DNA from: Chryseobacterium sp. Marseille-Q5410
GTDB lineage: Bacteria > Bacteroidota > Bacteroidia > Flavobacteriales > Weeksellaceae
Assembly: GCA_946892665.1 (NCBI GenBank)
Contig: CAMPOT010000001.1
Location: forward strand, 806,001-870,000
DNA length: 64,000 nt
Reading direction: 5' to 3'
This document shows, in pieces, positions 46,293-55,878 of the stretch; position 1 is the stretch's first letter, and every line of letters starts with the position of its first letter. Below the pieces are notes generated by a model, which saw only the letters and a list, made by a program, of their open reading frames with translations, did no database searches and was not told the origin of the DNA. A program made the translations under genes and the position numbers.

Positions 46293-47308
46293 CCCCACAA
46301 CAATCCAATCACTTAAAATCCATTGCTATATTGATGATGCTATGCTTGCATCTATTCAATCGCGAAGAACATGGTTTGTTTCAACCTTGGATATATTTAG
46401 GAGCAAAACCTTTGTCCTATTATATTTCATTGTTTAGTGATGCCTGCGTACCTATTTTTGCGTTTGTCAGTGGTTATGGATTGTATTTCAAATTCAAGAC
46501 GAAGTCTGCTAAATACCATGCAGATAATAAGCTTCGAATAAAAAAACTATATATCAATTATTGGATTATACTTATTTTATTTGCCGTTATTCTAGGTTGG
46601 GTTATTGGAAAGGATGGCTACCCGGGAAGTTTTCAGAAATTTATTCTTAATGCATCGGGGATAGAACCTTCGTATAATGGTGCATGGTGGTTTTTTACAA
46701 CCTATGTGCTTTTTGTACTAACAAGTAGTTTTTGGTTTAGACTTCTTACAAGATACAATCCGTTCCTGTATATAGGCGTCTTATTGCTAATTTATATGAT
46801 GGCCTTTTATATTCGAGTATATCTTCCAGGCATTTCTGGGATACCACTTATCAATTATTTTCAAAATCAGATGGCTTTATACTTTTGTATCTTGTTTCAG
46901 TTTATGTTAGGTGCATTCGCATTAGAGTTTCGCTGGCACGAAAAAATAACGCAAAAGCTAAAGGGCATCCAATATCCTAATGCCTTGGGATTACTCGGAA
47001 TTATAGGACTAATTGTGCTGCATGGGCTCGTGCCCAATTTTGTTATTGCCCCTTTTACCGGATTGGCATTTATTTTTACTTTTTTACAATTAAAAGTACC
47101 TGTCCTAGGTATAAAAGTTTTGGATTTTTTTACACCCCATGCCACGAATATCTGGCTGATTCACATGTTTTTTTATATGATTTATTTTTCCGAATTTATC
47201 TACAGTTTTCAGTATCCAATTGTTATTTATTTGGTATTGGTTGTATTATGTTTGGGAAGTTCTTATATTGTAAATTTTATTAATCAAAAAATAAATCAGT
47301 GGGTTTAA
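46283..47308 (+). CDS. Acyltransferase 3 family membrane protein
   Basis: A 341-residue protein with about 10 membrane helices, from ATG 46283 (a TTG two codons earlier is also open). NHLKSIAILMMLCLHLF near the N-terminus holds the family's conserved histidine in the first helix, and DACVPIFAFVSGYGLYFKF is typical of the Acyl_transf_3 fold. It would O-acetylate surface sugar. The gene lies between two copies of a glycosyltransferase 5' end, and its last 10 bases overlap the start of the functional copy. Confidence 0.88.
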   Translation: MPITPQQSNHLKSIAILMMLCLHLFNREEHGLFQPWIYLGAKPLSYYISLFSDACVPIFAFVSGYGLYFKFKTKSAKYHADNKLRIKKLYINYWIILILFAVILGWVIGKDGYPGSFQKFILNASGIEPSYNGAWWFFTTYVLFVLTSSFWFRLLTRYNPFLYIGVLLLIYMMAFYIRVYLPGISGIPLINYFQNQMALYFCILFQFMLGAFALEFRWHEKITQKLKGIQYPNALGLLGIIGLIVLHGLVPNFVIAPFTGLAFIFTFLQLKVPVLGIKVLDFFTPHATNIWLIHMFFYMIYFSEFIYSFQYPIVIYLVLVVLCLGSSYIVNFINQKINQWV

Positions 47309-48381
47309 AACTCCTCTACATCACGAACGGCATCAATGGATCGGGCGGACTCGAAAGAGTGCTGTCGATTAAAGCGTCGTATTTTGCCGAGCAATTGGGC
47401 TATGAGGTTCATGTTTTGGTGTTGAATAAAGCTCACGAAAATCCTTTTTATGACTTTAGTTCAAAAATTAAATGTCATTCAATTTCAGTAAATGGGAATC
47501 CAATTTCTTATTTTTTTAAATATAAAAGAGGTGTACAAGACCTTGTCAGTCTACTAAAACCAGATGTTATTTTGGTTTGTGATGATGGGTTGAAAGGTTT
47601 TTTTCTTCCCAGTCTTATTACGACTAAAGCCAAATGGATTTACGAGCGACATGCTTCTATAGAATTAAATAAACAAAAAGGATTTTTGGGGCGATGGTCA
47701 AGCCGACTCATGCAAATGCAAGCATCCAAATTTGATTCGTTCGTTGTTTTAACCAAAGCTAATCGTGACGAATGGAGAGCGAAAAATGTGGTGGTCATTC
47801 CTAATCCGTTAAGTTTTTATCCTAAAGAATCTAGCGATTTGCAGTCAAAAAAGATCATTGCAGTTGGCTCGCATTCGTACAATAAAGGTTTTGATACACT
47901 TCTCAAAATTTGGAAAAATATTGAACAAAAATATCCTGATTGGCAGCTTCATCTATTTGGGAAGATAGATAAAGACCAAACTTTTCTTAAGTTGGCTGAA
48001 ACTTTAGATTTAAAAAAAGTCCAATTTCATCAAGCATCAAAAAATATTCAAGCAGAATATTTAAAATCTTCCATCATGCTTCTGCCATCCAGATCCGAAG
48101 GTTTTGGTATGGTGTTAATAGAAGCGATGGCTTGTGGCGTACCATGTATAAGTTTCGATTGTCCTTCGGGGCCTCGAGATATTATTAGCGATGGTGTAGA
48201 TGGTATTTTAGTAGAAAATCAAAACAAAGATGTCTTTGAAGAATGTATTGTGAACTTAATTGATGACGAAATCCTAAGAAAAGAATTGGGAAGAACAGCT
48301 AAGCTAAAAGTAACGAAATATCTTCCTGAAAATATCATGAAGCTTTGGCAAGATATGTTTAAAGAACTGATTAACCAATAA
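47299..48381 (+). CDS. Family 4 glycosyltransferase with a rebuilt start
   Basis: A 360-residue GT4 enzyme. The start GTG 47299 lies inside the end of the acyltransferase gene. At 47305 the expected ATG is TTA, so the original start codon was lost at the recombination junction and an upstream GTG replaces it. YITNGINGSGGLERVLS near the N-terminus, and SEGFGMVLIEAMACGVPCI donor motif, are intact. The remainder looks functional. Confidence 0.92.
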   Translation: MGLKLLYITNGINGSGGLERVLSIKASYFAEQLGYEVHVLVLNKAHENPFYDFSSKIKCHSISVNGNPISYFFKYKRGVQDLVSLLKPDVILVCDDGLKGFFLPSLITTKAKWIYERHASIELNKQKGFLGRWSSRLMQMQASKFDSFVVLTKANRDEWRAKNVVVIPNPLSFYPKESSDLQSKKIIAVGSHSYNKGFDTLLKIWKNIEQKYPDWQLHLFGKIDKDQTFLKLAETLDLKKVQFHQASKNIQAEYLKSSIMLLPSRSEGFGMVLIEAMACGVPCISFDCPSGPRDIISDGVDGILVENQNKDVFEECIVNLIDDEILRKELGRTAKLKVTKYLPENIMKLWQDMFKELINQ

Positions 48382-49496
48382 TGAAAATAATCTTCAATAC
48401 TGACCAAATCAATTTACATGGCGGCATCGAAAAAGTGATGGCGACGAAGGCTAATTATTTTGCCGCTTTGCCAGAGGTTGAGGTCTATGTGTTAACTACC
48501 GAGCAGAAGAATTTGCCACCGCGTTATGCGTTGGATTCTCGTGTCAAATTGCTTGATCTGGGTGTAGATTATAATCGTACAAAATCCTATTTTTCGATAC
48601 AAAATTTAAAGAAAGCAAAACGTCATTATAAAAAACAAAATGCTTTATTCAAAAGTTTGAAGCCCGATGTTATTATTTCTCCCAATTTTAATTTTGATCA
48701 TTATTGGTTGCCTTTTATTAAAGGAAATGCAAAACTTATTAAAGAGCGTCACAGTTCCCGTTATCAAGAGGAAGAACAAAGGCAATCGGCATCGTTTCTA
48801 AAAAGATTAAAATATAAATTGAGCGATTGGGTAGAGCGACACTATAATCATATTGTTGTTCTCAATACTGATGAAGCCCACTATGTTAAAACTGGCAATG
48901 CCGCAGTTATTCCCAATCCTGTTGAATTATCTTCGCTGTCAGCGGATATACATGCTAAAAAAGTGGTCGCAGCAGGACGTATATCTCCCGTTAAAAATTT
49001 CGGAGATTTAATAATAGCATGGTCGTTTGTAAAAGCTGAGTTTCCAGATTGGCAGTTGGACATTTATGGCGAAGATTATTTGGGAACCCAAGCAACTTTA
49101 GAATCTCAAATTCGTGAAAATGGATTAGAGGATGTGATAAACTTTAAGGGAAGTTCAGACCAAATGCTGGAAGATATGTTGAAGTACAGTATCTATGCGA
49201 TGACATCTGAAACCGAATGTTTTCCTATGGTGTTGTTAGAAGCCCTATCGATTGGTCTCCCAATAGTGAGTTATGATTGCCCGAATGGACCGCGCAACAT
49301 TATTGATAATGGCGAAGATGGCTATCTGGTAAAGCATCACGATGTTGAATCTTTTTCTATGGAGCTTAAAAGTCTTATGCGGAATTTATCGGAGCGCGAA
49401 AGATTACAAAAAAATGCGAAACATAATGTGTTGCGTTTTAGTATTGCCAGCGTTATGAAACAATGGAAGGAATTATTAAATTTACCGCATGTTTGA
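48381..49496 (+). CDS. Family 4 glycosyltransferase
   Basis: A 371-residue GT4 enzyme related to its upstream neighbour (FNTDQINLHGGIEKVMATKA; AAGRISPVKNFGDLIIAW; ETECFPMVLLEALSIGLP). The two share KANYFA/KASYFA and the PNGPRNII/PSGPRDII turn. One-base overlap with the previous stop. Confidence 0.92.
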   Translation: MKIIFNTDQINLHGGIEKVMATKANYFAALPEVEVYVLTTEQKNLPPRYALDSRVKLLDLGVDYNRTKSYFSIQNLKKAKRHYKKQNALFKSLKPDVIISPNFNFDHYWLPFIKGNAKLIKERHSSRYQEEEQRQSASFLKRLKYKLSDWVERHYNHIVVLNTDEAHYVKTGNAAVIPNPVELSSLSADIHAKKVVAAGRISPVKNFGDLIIAWSFVKAEFPDWQLDIYGEDYLGTQATLESQIRENGLEDVINFKGSSDQMLEDMLKYSIYAMTSETECFPMVLLEALSIGLPIVSYDCPNGPRNIIDNGEDGYLVKHHDVESFSMELKSLMRNLSERERLQKNAKHNVLRFSIASVMKQWKELLNLPHV

Positions 49497-50586
49497 TTGG
49501 ATTCCGGTAGAACTGTATACGTCCTTACAATACCAAGTGTTATTGTTTGTAATGCTTATTATTTTGGTACATGCTTTTGTTTATGATGTTAGAGACCAGC
49601 AAAGTATTCAATTTTTTCAGATATTGGGTGGTATATTGACTGTACTTATGGTGCTCTATATGGGACAACGACAGATTAATTTTCGTTTTGGAGATACCGT
49701 AAATTATAATAAAGCCTATCAGTTATTACAATCTGGGGAAAGTATTAAAATTGAGAAAGACTTTCTTTTTAATTATATGATGGTCTATTCCAGTAAGATT
49801 ATGAGCATCCATGGTTTTCTACAGCTTTGCGTTGTGCTGTACATTGTACCATGTTATGTTTTTTCTAAGAAGTACTTTGGAAATTACTGGTTCTTTGCGA
49901 TGTTCATGTTTATGGCATCTTTCTCATTTTGGTCCTACGGTGTTAATGGCGTCCGTAATGGTTTGGGGACTTCGTTGTTTTTGCTGGCTTTATGTTTTTA
50001 CAACCGAAAATGGTTGATGTATACATTGTTTATAGTGTCCTACTTTATGCATGCCTCTTTGGTTATCCCCATAGCCGCTTTTGTAGTGTCAGGACTTTAC
50101 AAAAACCCTAAAGCTTATTTGGCTCTTTGGTTGTTGGCTATTCCCCTATCGTTAGCTGGAGGTTCTGCGTGGAGTAGTTTTTTTGCCAATCTAGGTTTTG
50201 CGGAAGACCGGACACAGGGTTATTTAACGGGAGGTTCTGATGAGTATAATGATCAGTTTTCACAAACTGGTTTCCGTTGGGACTTTTTAGTGTATAGTGC
50301 TTCTGCAGTATTTGCAGGCTGGTATTTTATATTTAAAAAGAAAATTACAGATAAGTTTTATATCCACTTGTTTGGAACGTATTGTATTGCCAATGCCTTT
50401 TGGATCTTGGTGATCACAGCAGCTTTTAGCAATCGTTTCGCTTATTTATCATGGTTTTTGATGCCGGCAGTAATTGCCTATCCGATGTTTCGATACAAAA
50501 TATGGGATAATCAATATCGGGTATTTGGAATCATTTTGTTTTTGTACTTTGCCTTTACTTATTTTATGAATGTTATTTTGTCTTAA
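49489..50586 (+). CDS. EpsG-type polysaccharide polymerase
   Basis: A 365-residue membrane protein with about 10 helices. RFGDTVNYNKAY near residue 66, the conserved GVNGVRNGLGTSLFLLAL near 150 and HASLVIPIA are EpsG family hallmarks. It is the likely Wzy-type polymerase that links repeat units. It overlaps its upstream neighbour by 8 bases and abuts the next gene by one base. Confidence 0.88.
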   Translation: MFDWIPVELYTSLQYQVLLFVMLIILVHAFVYDVRDQQSIQFFQILGGILTVLMVLYMGQRQINFRFGDTVNYNKAYQLLQSGESIKIEKDFLFNYMMVYSSKIMSIHGFLQLCVVLYIVPCYVFSKKYFGNYWFFAMFMFMASFSFWSYGVNGVRNGLGTSLFLLALCFYNRKWLMYTLFIVSYFMHASLVIPIAAFVVSGLYKNPKAYLALWLLAIPLSLAGGSAWSSFFANLGFAEDRTQGYLTGGSDEYNDQFSQTGFRWDFLVYSASAVFAGWYFIFKKKITDKFYIHLFGTYCIANAFWILVITAAFSNRFAYLSWFLMPAVIAYPMFRYKIWDNQYRVFGIILFLYFAFTYFMNVILS

Positions 50587-51578
50587 TGGAAAATAAAGCT
50601 TTAGTAATTATTCCATATTTTGGAAAACTGCCTTCTTGGTTTCAACTTTTTTTAGATTCTTGTAATGATACAAAACTCTTGGATTTTTTGTTGATTACAG
50701 ATGACAGAACAGAATTTGATTTCCCCGATAATTTTATAATTAAATATAAAACATTTGAAGAAGAAAAAAAATTATATCAATTAAAATTAGGGGACGTTTA
50801 TCTGGGGCATCCATATAAGCTTTGTGATTATAAGCCCGCTTTTGGTTATGTTTATGAACTGGATAAAACGCAATATACATATTGGGGATATTGTGATGTT
50901 GATATTATTTTCGGTGATATTGATTTTTTTTTATCTGAGCATTTCAAAAAAGGATTTGACAAATTATTTACATACGGCCATTTAGCGTTTTATAGAAACT
51001 CTTTAGAAATCAATTCAATTTTTAAAGCTAATATTTTAAAAGGTGTTTCCAATTTTAACTATGTTTCTCACACAACATATCCAAATAATTTTGATGAAAT
51101 TGGTATTAGAAATATTTTGTTGTTTTATGGTTTTAAAGTTGTTGAAAATCAATATTTTGAAAATGTAAATGTCAATTTTAGGAACTTTGCAATAGGAAAT
51201 GGACAACCGCTTGTACCTCAGTTAATTTTAAAAACTAGAAATGATTTACAAGTACTAGAACAAAACTATTCTAGAAAGATTTTATATATACATTTTATGT
51301 GGAGAAAAGATCTTAAAGTTGAATGTGATCGCCTTTCAGATTATATTATTTGTGTTGACGGATTTCTTCCTTTTGATTCTCAAAAAAAAGAGAGTCTATT
51401 TATAAAGTATGGAAAAAATGAAGATTGTTACGAGCAAAATATCTATAAAAAATGGTTGAAAAATTATATCAGTAAGAATAAGAGAGAAAGATTTAATAGA
51501 GAATTAAGAACATTTCACTTTAAGGGTATAATGAATATAGTGGTTCGTTATTTATCTATTAAAAATATTCTGAAATGA
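50586..51578 (+). CDS. DUF6625 family putative glycosyltransferase
   Basis: A 330-residue protein: LVIIPYFGKLPSWFQLFLDS start, CDYKPAFGYVYE near 80 and YWGYCDVDIIFGDIDFF (DxD-like) near 99-115, matching DUF6625, a family of GT-A-like capsule glycosyltransferases. Strongly A/T-rich. Starts one base into the previous stop. Confidence 0.85.
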   Translation: MENKALVIIPYFGKLPSWFQLFLDSCNDTKLLDFLLITDDRTEFDFPDNFIIKYKTFEEEKKLYQLKLGDVYLGHPYKLCDYKPAFGYVYELDKTQYTYWGYCDVDIIFGDIDFFLSEHFKKGFDKLFTYGHLAFYRNSLEINSIFKANILKGVSNFNYVSHTTYPNNFDEIGIRNILLFYGFKVVENQYFENVNVNFRNFAIGNGQPLVPQLILKTRNDLQVLEQNYSRKILYIHFMWRKDLKVECDRLSDYIICVDGFLPFDSQKKESLFIKYGKNEDCYEQNIYKKWLKNYISKNKRERFNRELRTFHFKGIMNIVVRYLSIKNILK

Positions 51579-52450
51579 TTAGTGTATTTACACCAACTTT
51601 TAACAGAGCACATCTGCTTCCCAGACTTTATGAAAGCTTGAAAAACCAAACGTCCAAAGATTTCGTTTGGATGATTATTGACGATGGTTCTGTGGATAAT
51701 ACCAAAAGCTTAGTTGCGCAATGGAGGGAAGAAGCTGATTTTGAAATCCAATACCATTACAAAAAAAATGGTGGTATGCACACCGCTCATAATTTAGCCT
51801 ATTCTTTGATAGATACCGAACTCAATGTCTGCATCGATTCAGATGATCAAATGCCTTCGAATGCAGTCGAAATAATTATTAACATTTGGAACAAAGAGAA
51901 AAATAATACTAAGCTTGCGGGTATTATTGGTTTGGATACCGATCTGGAAGGAAACGTATTGGGAACACCAATTCCAAAAAATTTAAAGAAAGGAAACCTA
52001 AAAGATTTGTATAAAAAATTTGGAGTAACAGGTGATAAAAAGTTGGTGCTGCGAAGTGATCTGACAAAGCAATATCCGGCATATCCAGAATATGAGAAAG
52101 AAAAATTGGTACCTTTGGGGATTTTGTATCTTATGATAGGCAATGATTATGATTTCATTTATAGCAACGAGGTTCTGTGCTTGGTAGATTATCAAGAAGG
52201 AGGTTCTTCAAATACCATACAGAAGCAATATTTCCAGTCACCTCGAGGCTTTGCTTATGCTAAACAAGTACAAAAAAAATACAGTCATTCGGCTAAAGAA
52301 CTAATTACCTATTCTATACATATTGGAATATCGTCATTGATTACAAAAGATTTTTCGTTGATGAATCAAGGTCCAAAGAAATTTTTGAATTGGCTTTTTT
52401 TACCATTAGCTTATTTGGGATTTGTTTATCTAAAAAGGAAAACCAAATGA
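51575..52450 (+). CDS. Family 2 glycosyltransferase
   Basis: A 291-residue GT2 enzyme: ISVFTPTFNRAHLLPRLYES start, IDDGSVDNT near 37-45, CIDSDDQMP at ~88-96. The C-terminus has a weak hydrophobic end (FLPLAYLGFVYL) that may touch the membrane. ATGA overlap with both neighbours. Confidence 0.9.
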   Translation: MISVFTPTFNRAHLLPRLYESLKNQTSKDFVWMIIDDGSVDNTKSLVAQWREEADFEIQYHYKKNGGMHTAHNLAYSLIDTELNVCIDSDDQMPSNAVEIIINIWNKEKNNTKLAGIIGLDTDLEGNVLGTPIPKNLKKGNLKDLYKKFGVTGDKKLVLRSDLTKQYPAYPEYEKEKLVPLGILYLMIGNDYDFIYSNEVLCLVDYQEGGSSNTIQKQYFQSPRGFAYAKQVQKKYSHSAKELITYSIHIGISSLITKDFSLMNQGPKKFLNWLFLPLAYLGFVYLKRKTK

Positions 52451-53532
52451 AGTTGAGTATTATCATTAATAGTCTTAATATCGGAGGTGCCGAAAAATTA
52501 GTTGCCGATAGTTTTCCTTTGGTAAAAGAAAAGATTGAAGAGACGCAACTAATTGTTCTAAAGAACAATCCGAGTTTTATCGCAAAGCAACTGGACCAAA
52601 AAGGTGAACATGTGAAATTTTTGGATAAGGGTTCTCTTTACAATCCTTTTTTGATTTTTAAATTAATCCCCATTCTTAGGAAGTCAGAGGTTGTTCATTT
52701 TCATTTATTTCCGACATTGTATTGGGTGGTCATCGCGTCGATGTTTGTTCGTAACAAACCCAAACTAATCTATACAGAACATAACACCCATAACAAACGT
52801 CGAGATTCTAAAATTTTCAAATTCTTAGATCGTTTTGTTTATAGCAGAATAGATAAAATTGTTAGCATCTCTAAGGATGTAGATACTAATATTAAGAAAC
52901 ATCTTGGGCAAGCTTTTGAGTCTAAAGTATCAATGGTACAAAATGGTGTTGAATTAGATACGATAACTTCGGCAACCGCCTATCATAAGTCCGATTTGGG
53001 ATTTGCTGATACTGATGTTTTATTACTGCAAGTATCCAGTTTTAGATGGCAAAAAGATCAAACGACTTTAATAAAAGCACTAAAGTCTTTACCCTCAGAA
53101 TATAAATTGCTATTGGCTGGAGATGGTCCTTTACGAGCGGAAATGGAAAATTTGGTTAAAGAATTAGAATTGACAAGAAGAGTGCAGTTTTTAGGGAATC
53201 GTCCCGATATACCTAATCTCCTTAAAACTGCTGATATTATTGTGCTATCTTCCAAACATGAAGGACTTTCTCTTGCATCAATAGAAGCAATGGCTTCTGG
53301 AAAGCCTTTTATTGCTTCAGATGTTCCTGGACTTCGTGAGATTGTCAAAGGCTACGGATTGCTCTTCGAACAAGGCAATGAAAAAGCATTGGCTGATACT
53401 ATTTTAAGTTTGGAGAAGAATCCTGGTATGAAAGAAAACGTTGTGAAAGCTTGCCAAAAACGTGCTGAAGAATTTGATATTCAAAAGATGGTTCGAGCGT
53501 ATATCGCATTGTACAACAGTCTTATAAAATAG
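52447..53532 (+). CDS. Family 4 glycosyltransferase
   Basis: A 361-residue GT4 enzyme started at ATG 52447, which overlaps the previous stop in an ATGA arrangement; an earlier in-frame start exists but lies inside the upstream gene. INSLNIGGAEKLVADSF, TEHNTHNKRRD, KHEGLSLASIEAMASGKP. Last gene of the tightly overlapping run. Confidence 0.92.
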   Translation: MKLSIIINSLNIGGAEKLVADSFPLVKEKIEETQLIVLKNNPSFIAKQLDQKGEHVKFLDKGSLYNPFLIFKLIPILRKSEVVHFHLFPTLYWVVIASMFVRNKPKLIYTEHNTHNKRRDSKIFKFLDRFVYSRIDKIVSISKDVDTNIKKHLGQAFESKVSMVQNGVELDTITSATAYHKSDLGFADTDVLLLQVSSFRWQKDQTTLIKALKSLPSEYKLLLAGDGPLRAEMENLVKELELTRRVQFLGNRPDIPNLLKTADIIVLSSKHEGLSLASIEAMASGKPFIASDVPGLREIVKGYGLLFEQGNEKALADTILSLEKNPGMKENVVKACQKRAEEFDIQKMVRAYIALYNSLIK

Positions 53533-53580
53533 TATGCATTTAGATCACAATACTAATTCCATCATTACATAGACCATCTT

Positions 53581-54852
53581 TTGAAAAAACTCATCCGCAT
53601 TACGACTGTACCATTATCGCTCGATAAGCTGTTGGGCGCACAGCTGACTTTTATGAATCAACATTTTGAGGTAACGGCGGTCGCCGCCGATGCTGAAGAA
53701 CTCAAGCGCGTTGCACTGAAGTATGGCGTGAAGCATCATCATGTTGAGATGACGCGTGCGATTACTCCTTTGCAGGATCTCCAGGCGGTATATCAGCTGT
53801 ATCGGTATCTGAGGAAGGTGAGGCCGGAAATGGTGCATTCGCATACCCCAAAAGCAGGATTGGTAGGCATGATGGCGGCCTATTTCGCAGGTGTTCCTGT
53901 GAGGATGCATACCGTAGCGGGTTTGCCGTTGCTGGAAGCCAGGGGGATCAAAAGGCAGGTCCTGAATCTGGTAGAGAAAATTACGTATGCTTTTGCCACA
54001 AAGGTATATCCCAACTCTTTTGCCATGCGGGATATTATCATCAAAGAAGGGTTCTGCGCTCCCGGAAAACTGAAGGTGCTTGGCAATGGCAGCAGCAATG
54101 GGATTGATACGGATTATTTCTCGCCGTCAGCTGTTGCTCCGGAAACTACGGTAGCACTTCGGGCAGCACATGGGATTTCTGAAAATGACTTTGTTTTTAT
54201 ATTTGTCGGACGACTGGTGGGCGACAAGGGCATCAACGAACTGGTGGAAGCGTTTGGTAAGATTAAGGTTAAGGATGAGGATGAGGGCTTTTGCTCCGCA
54301 AAACAGGTTGCTTCTCCGCCGGCAGCGGATCGCAATGATAAGATGGAGGGTGGCTTCGGGATTGCCGGTAGCCGGCCTTTCGAGAACCTCAGGGACAGGC
54401 GGAAGATCAAGTTGCTTTTGGTGGGACCACTTGAGGAGGATTTGGATGCGCTGCATCCCGAAACGCTGGAAGCGATTGAAACCCATCCTGACATCATCAG
54501 CGTGGGTTATCAGGATGATGTACGGCCATATTTTGCCATCAGCGACTGTCTGGCTTTTCCGAGCTACCGCGAAGGTTTTCCCAATGTCGTGATGCAGGCG
54601 GGAGCGATGGATCTTCCTGCACTGGTATCCAATATCAACGGATGCAACGAGATTATTATAGAAGGTGAAAACGGACTCATCATCCCCGTGAAGAATGTGG
54701 CAGCACTGCAGCAGGCTATGGAAAAGATGGTGAGTGATACTGTAGGTTACTATACCATGAAAGAAAATGCCAGAGCGATGATTGAAAGCCGTTATCGGCA
54801 GGAAGTTGTGTGGCAGGCGCTGCTGGAGGAGTACCGGAGGGTTACGGAGTAG
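53581..54852 (+). CDS. Family 4 glycosyltransferase with an inserted segment
   Basis: A 423-residue GT4 enzyme, start TTG 53581 (no ATG is available before the first conserved residues IRITTVPLSLDKLL). Family features: HSHTPKAGLVGMMAAYF, GNGSSNGIDTDYF, FPSYREGFPNVVMQAGAMDL. Between ELVEAFGKI and KLLLVGP about 40 extra residues (~229-277) appear, rich in P, A, G and R, with DNA that looks like a palindromic repeat (GCCGGTAGCCGGC near 54364). The gene is clearly richer in G/C than those before it, a sign of different origin. Confidence 0.88.
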   Translation: MKKLIRITTVPLSLDKLLGAQLTFMNQHFEVTAVAADAEELKRVALKYGVKHHHVEMTRAITPLQDLQAVYQLYRYLRKVRPEMVHSHTPKAGLVGMMAAYFAGVPVRMHTVAGLPLLEARGIKRQVLNLVEKITYAFATKVYPNSFAMRDIIIKEGFCAPGKLKVLGNGSSNGIDTDYFSPSAVAPETTVALRAAHGISENDFVFIFVGRLVGDKGINELVEAFGKIKVKDEDEGFCSAKQVASPPAADRNDKMEGGFGIAGSRPFENLRDRRKIKLLLVGPLEEDLDALHPETLEAIETHPDIISVGYQDDVRPYFAISDCLAFPSYREGFPNVVMQAGAMDLPALVSNINGCNEIIIEGENGLIIPVKNVAALQQAMEKMVSDTVGYYTMKENARAMIESRYRQEVVWQALLEEYRRVTE

Positions 54853-55134
54853 TGGAGTAGGTGAGTAGTTAGGTATTTGAGTGATTGAGAGGCAGGGGTA
54901 AAGGACTGCTGGAAATCAAATTCATTTTCCCCAGCCTTACTTCGGCAGGCTCAGTATAAAAAAGGGTGTGCATTTGATTTCCTTTATTCCGTTTGTAAAA
55001 TTTCCAGCAGACTCTCTTTAGGGGTAGGGGTAAAAGGCTGATGGAAAATTTTATTGTCCAGTCTGAAAGGTTTGAAATAGGAATCCCCGAATCCGAAATC
55101 CATTTTTTTGCGTCTTTAAGATATAAAAACAAGT
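54853..55134. repeat. Intergenic inverted-repeat element
   Basis: A 105-base element at 54906-55010. Outer arms CTGCTGGAAAT (54906) and ATTTCCAGCAG (55000); inner arms GGAAATCAAAT (54911) and ATTTGATTTCC (54972). The middle has TTCGGCAGGCTCAG. Flanking AGGGGTAGGGGTAAA-type sequence is on both sides. A false frame on the minus strand runs through it. No gene. Confidence 0.7.
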
Positions 55135-55359
55135 TCAGGAATTCCTGTCCTTTTTTATCCGGATAGGGACAGTCTTCAGGAAATACTGACCGTAAAGGAA
55201 CAGCAAATCGGTGTATCCTTTTCGGGTCTCATATTCTGTTGCGACGGTATAGGTGTTTCTTGTGATACAGTGCGCGTCTGCAAGGGCGATTTTTTTACGC
55301 TTAAACGCACCGGTTCCGAAATTAATCTGTAAGATGATGAGGTGTTGTAAGCTCCCCAT
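55135..55359 (-). CDS. Possible small unknown protein
   Basis: A 74-residue open frame on the minus strand, overlapping the end of the upstream gene by 38 bases in another frame. Its sequence (FGTGAFKRKKIALADAHCIT, YTDLLFLYGQYFLKTV) reads like real protein rather than shadow sequence. It may be a separate small gene or the displaced end of its neighbour after a frameshift. Family unknown. Confidence 0.35.
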   Translation of the reverse strand: MGSLQHLIILQINFGTGAFKRKKIALADAHCITRNTYTVATEYETRKGYTDLLFLYGQYFLKTVPIRIKKDRNS

Positions 55360-55864
55360 TTTCAGTACGCTTCAAAAGTAGAATTTTTTCTTGATATTTT
55401 ACTGCAACAAGGTACAGTCCTTCTTTTGCTCCCCGGACCGTAAATTTTATTTCCGTCTTATTTCTTACTGCATCTACCAGAGCAGGCTTTTTAGCATTGA
55501 CTGTATGAAAGTCAGGTCCCGTTGATTCGTTTTCAGTATCGCTAACGTCCGCAGTTGAGATGCCGGGCTGATTTTCTGAGCCCGTGTCCTGAAATTCCTC
55601 AGTAGTGGGTTCATTTTCGAGTGGATCACGAATGGGTCTGCTTAGAGTTTCAAACTCGTTTTTCATGGCGTTTAGAAGATGGGCCATGGAATGGATTGCG
55701 TTCATTGTACGGATGGCTTCTGTTTCCGGGAGCATGTTTTCTAAGGATTTCTTACGGGTTCTTTTTTTGGTGTCGGCGCGGACGAACTGTTTGCCGTTTG
55801 CCGTGTAGTAAATCAATCCGTCTATTGTTCCGGTAAAGTTTGTGAAGTTATGGATTTGTGCCAT
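55322..55864 (-). CDS. Distant relative of the MARQK-type proteins
   Basis: A 180-residue protein whose opening (MAQIHNFTNFTGTIDGLIYY, then GKQFVRAD) has the same layout as the MARQK proteins: short basic/polar start, a GTxG turn, an aromatic strand, then a GxxxxR turn. After that it is helical and charged, with a polar, acidic low-complexity middle (residues ~85-135) and a beta-rich end. No enzyme motif. It lies about 2 kb downstream, on the same strand, of cassette copy 2. Relationship inferred by eye and not certain. Confidence 0.55.
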   Translation of the reverse strand: MAQIHNFTNFTGTIDGLIYYTANGKQFVRADTKKRTRKKSLENMLPETEAIRTMNAIHSMAHLLNAMKNEFETLSRPIRDPLENEPTTEEFQDTGSENQPGISTADVSDTENESTGPDFHTVNAKKPALVDAVRNKTEIKFTVRGAKEGLYLVAVKYQEKILLLKRTENGELTTPHHLTD

Positions 55865-55878
55865 TTTTTTGAATTTTT

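Noticed and set aside
54869-55132. 87-residue minus-strand frame
   Set aside because: It runs through the inverted-repeat element; similar phrases are common false translations of flavobacterial repeats.
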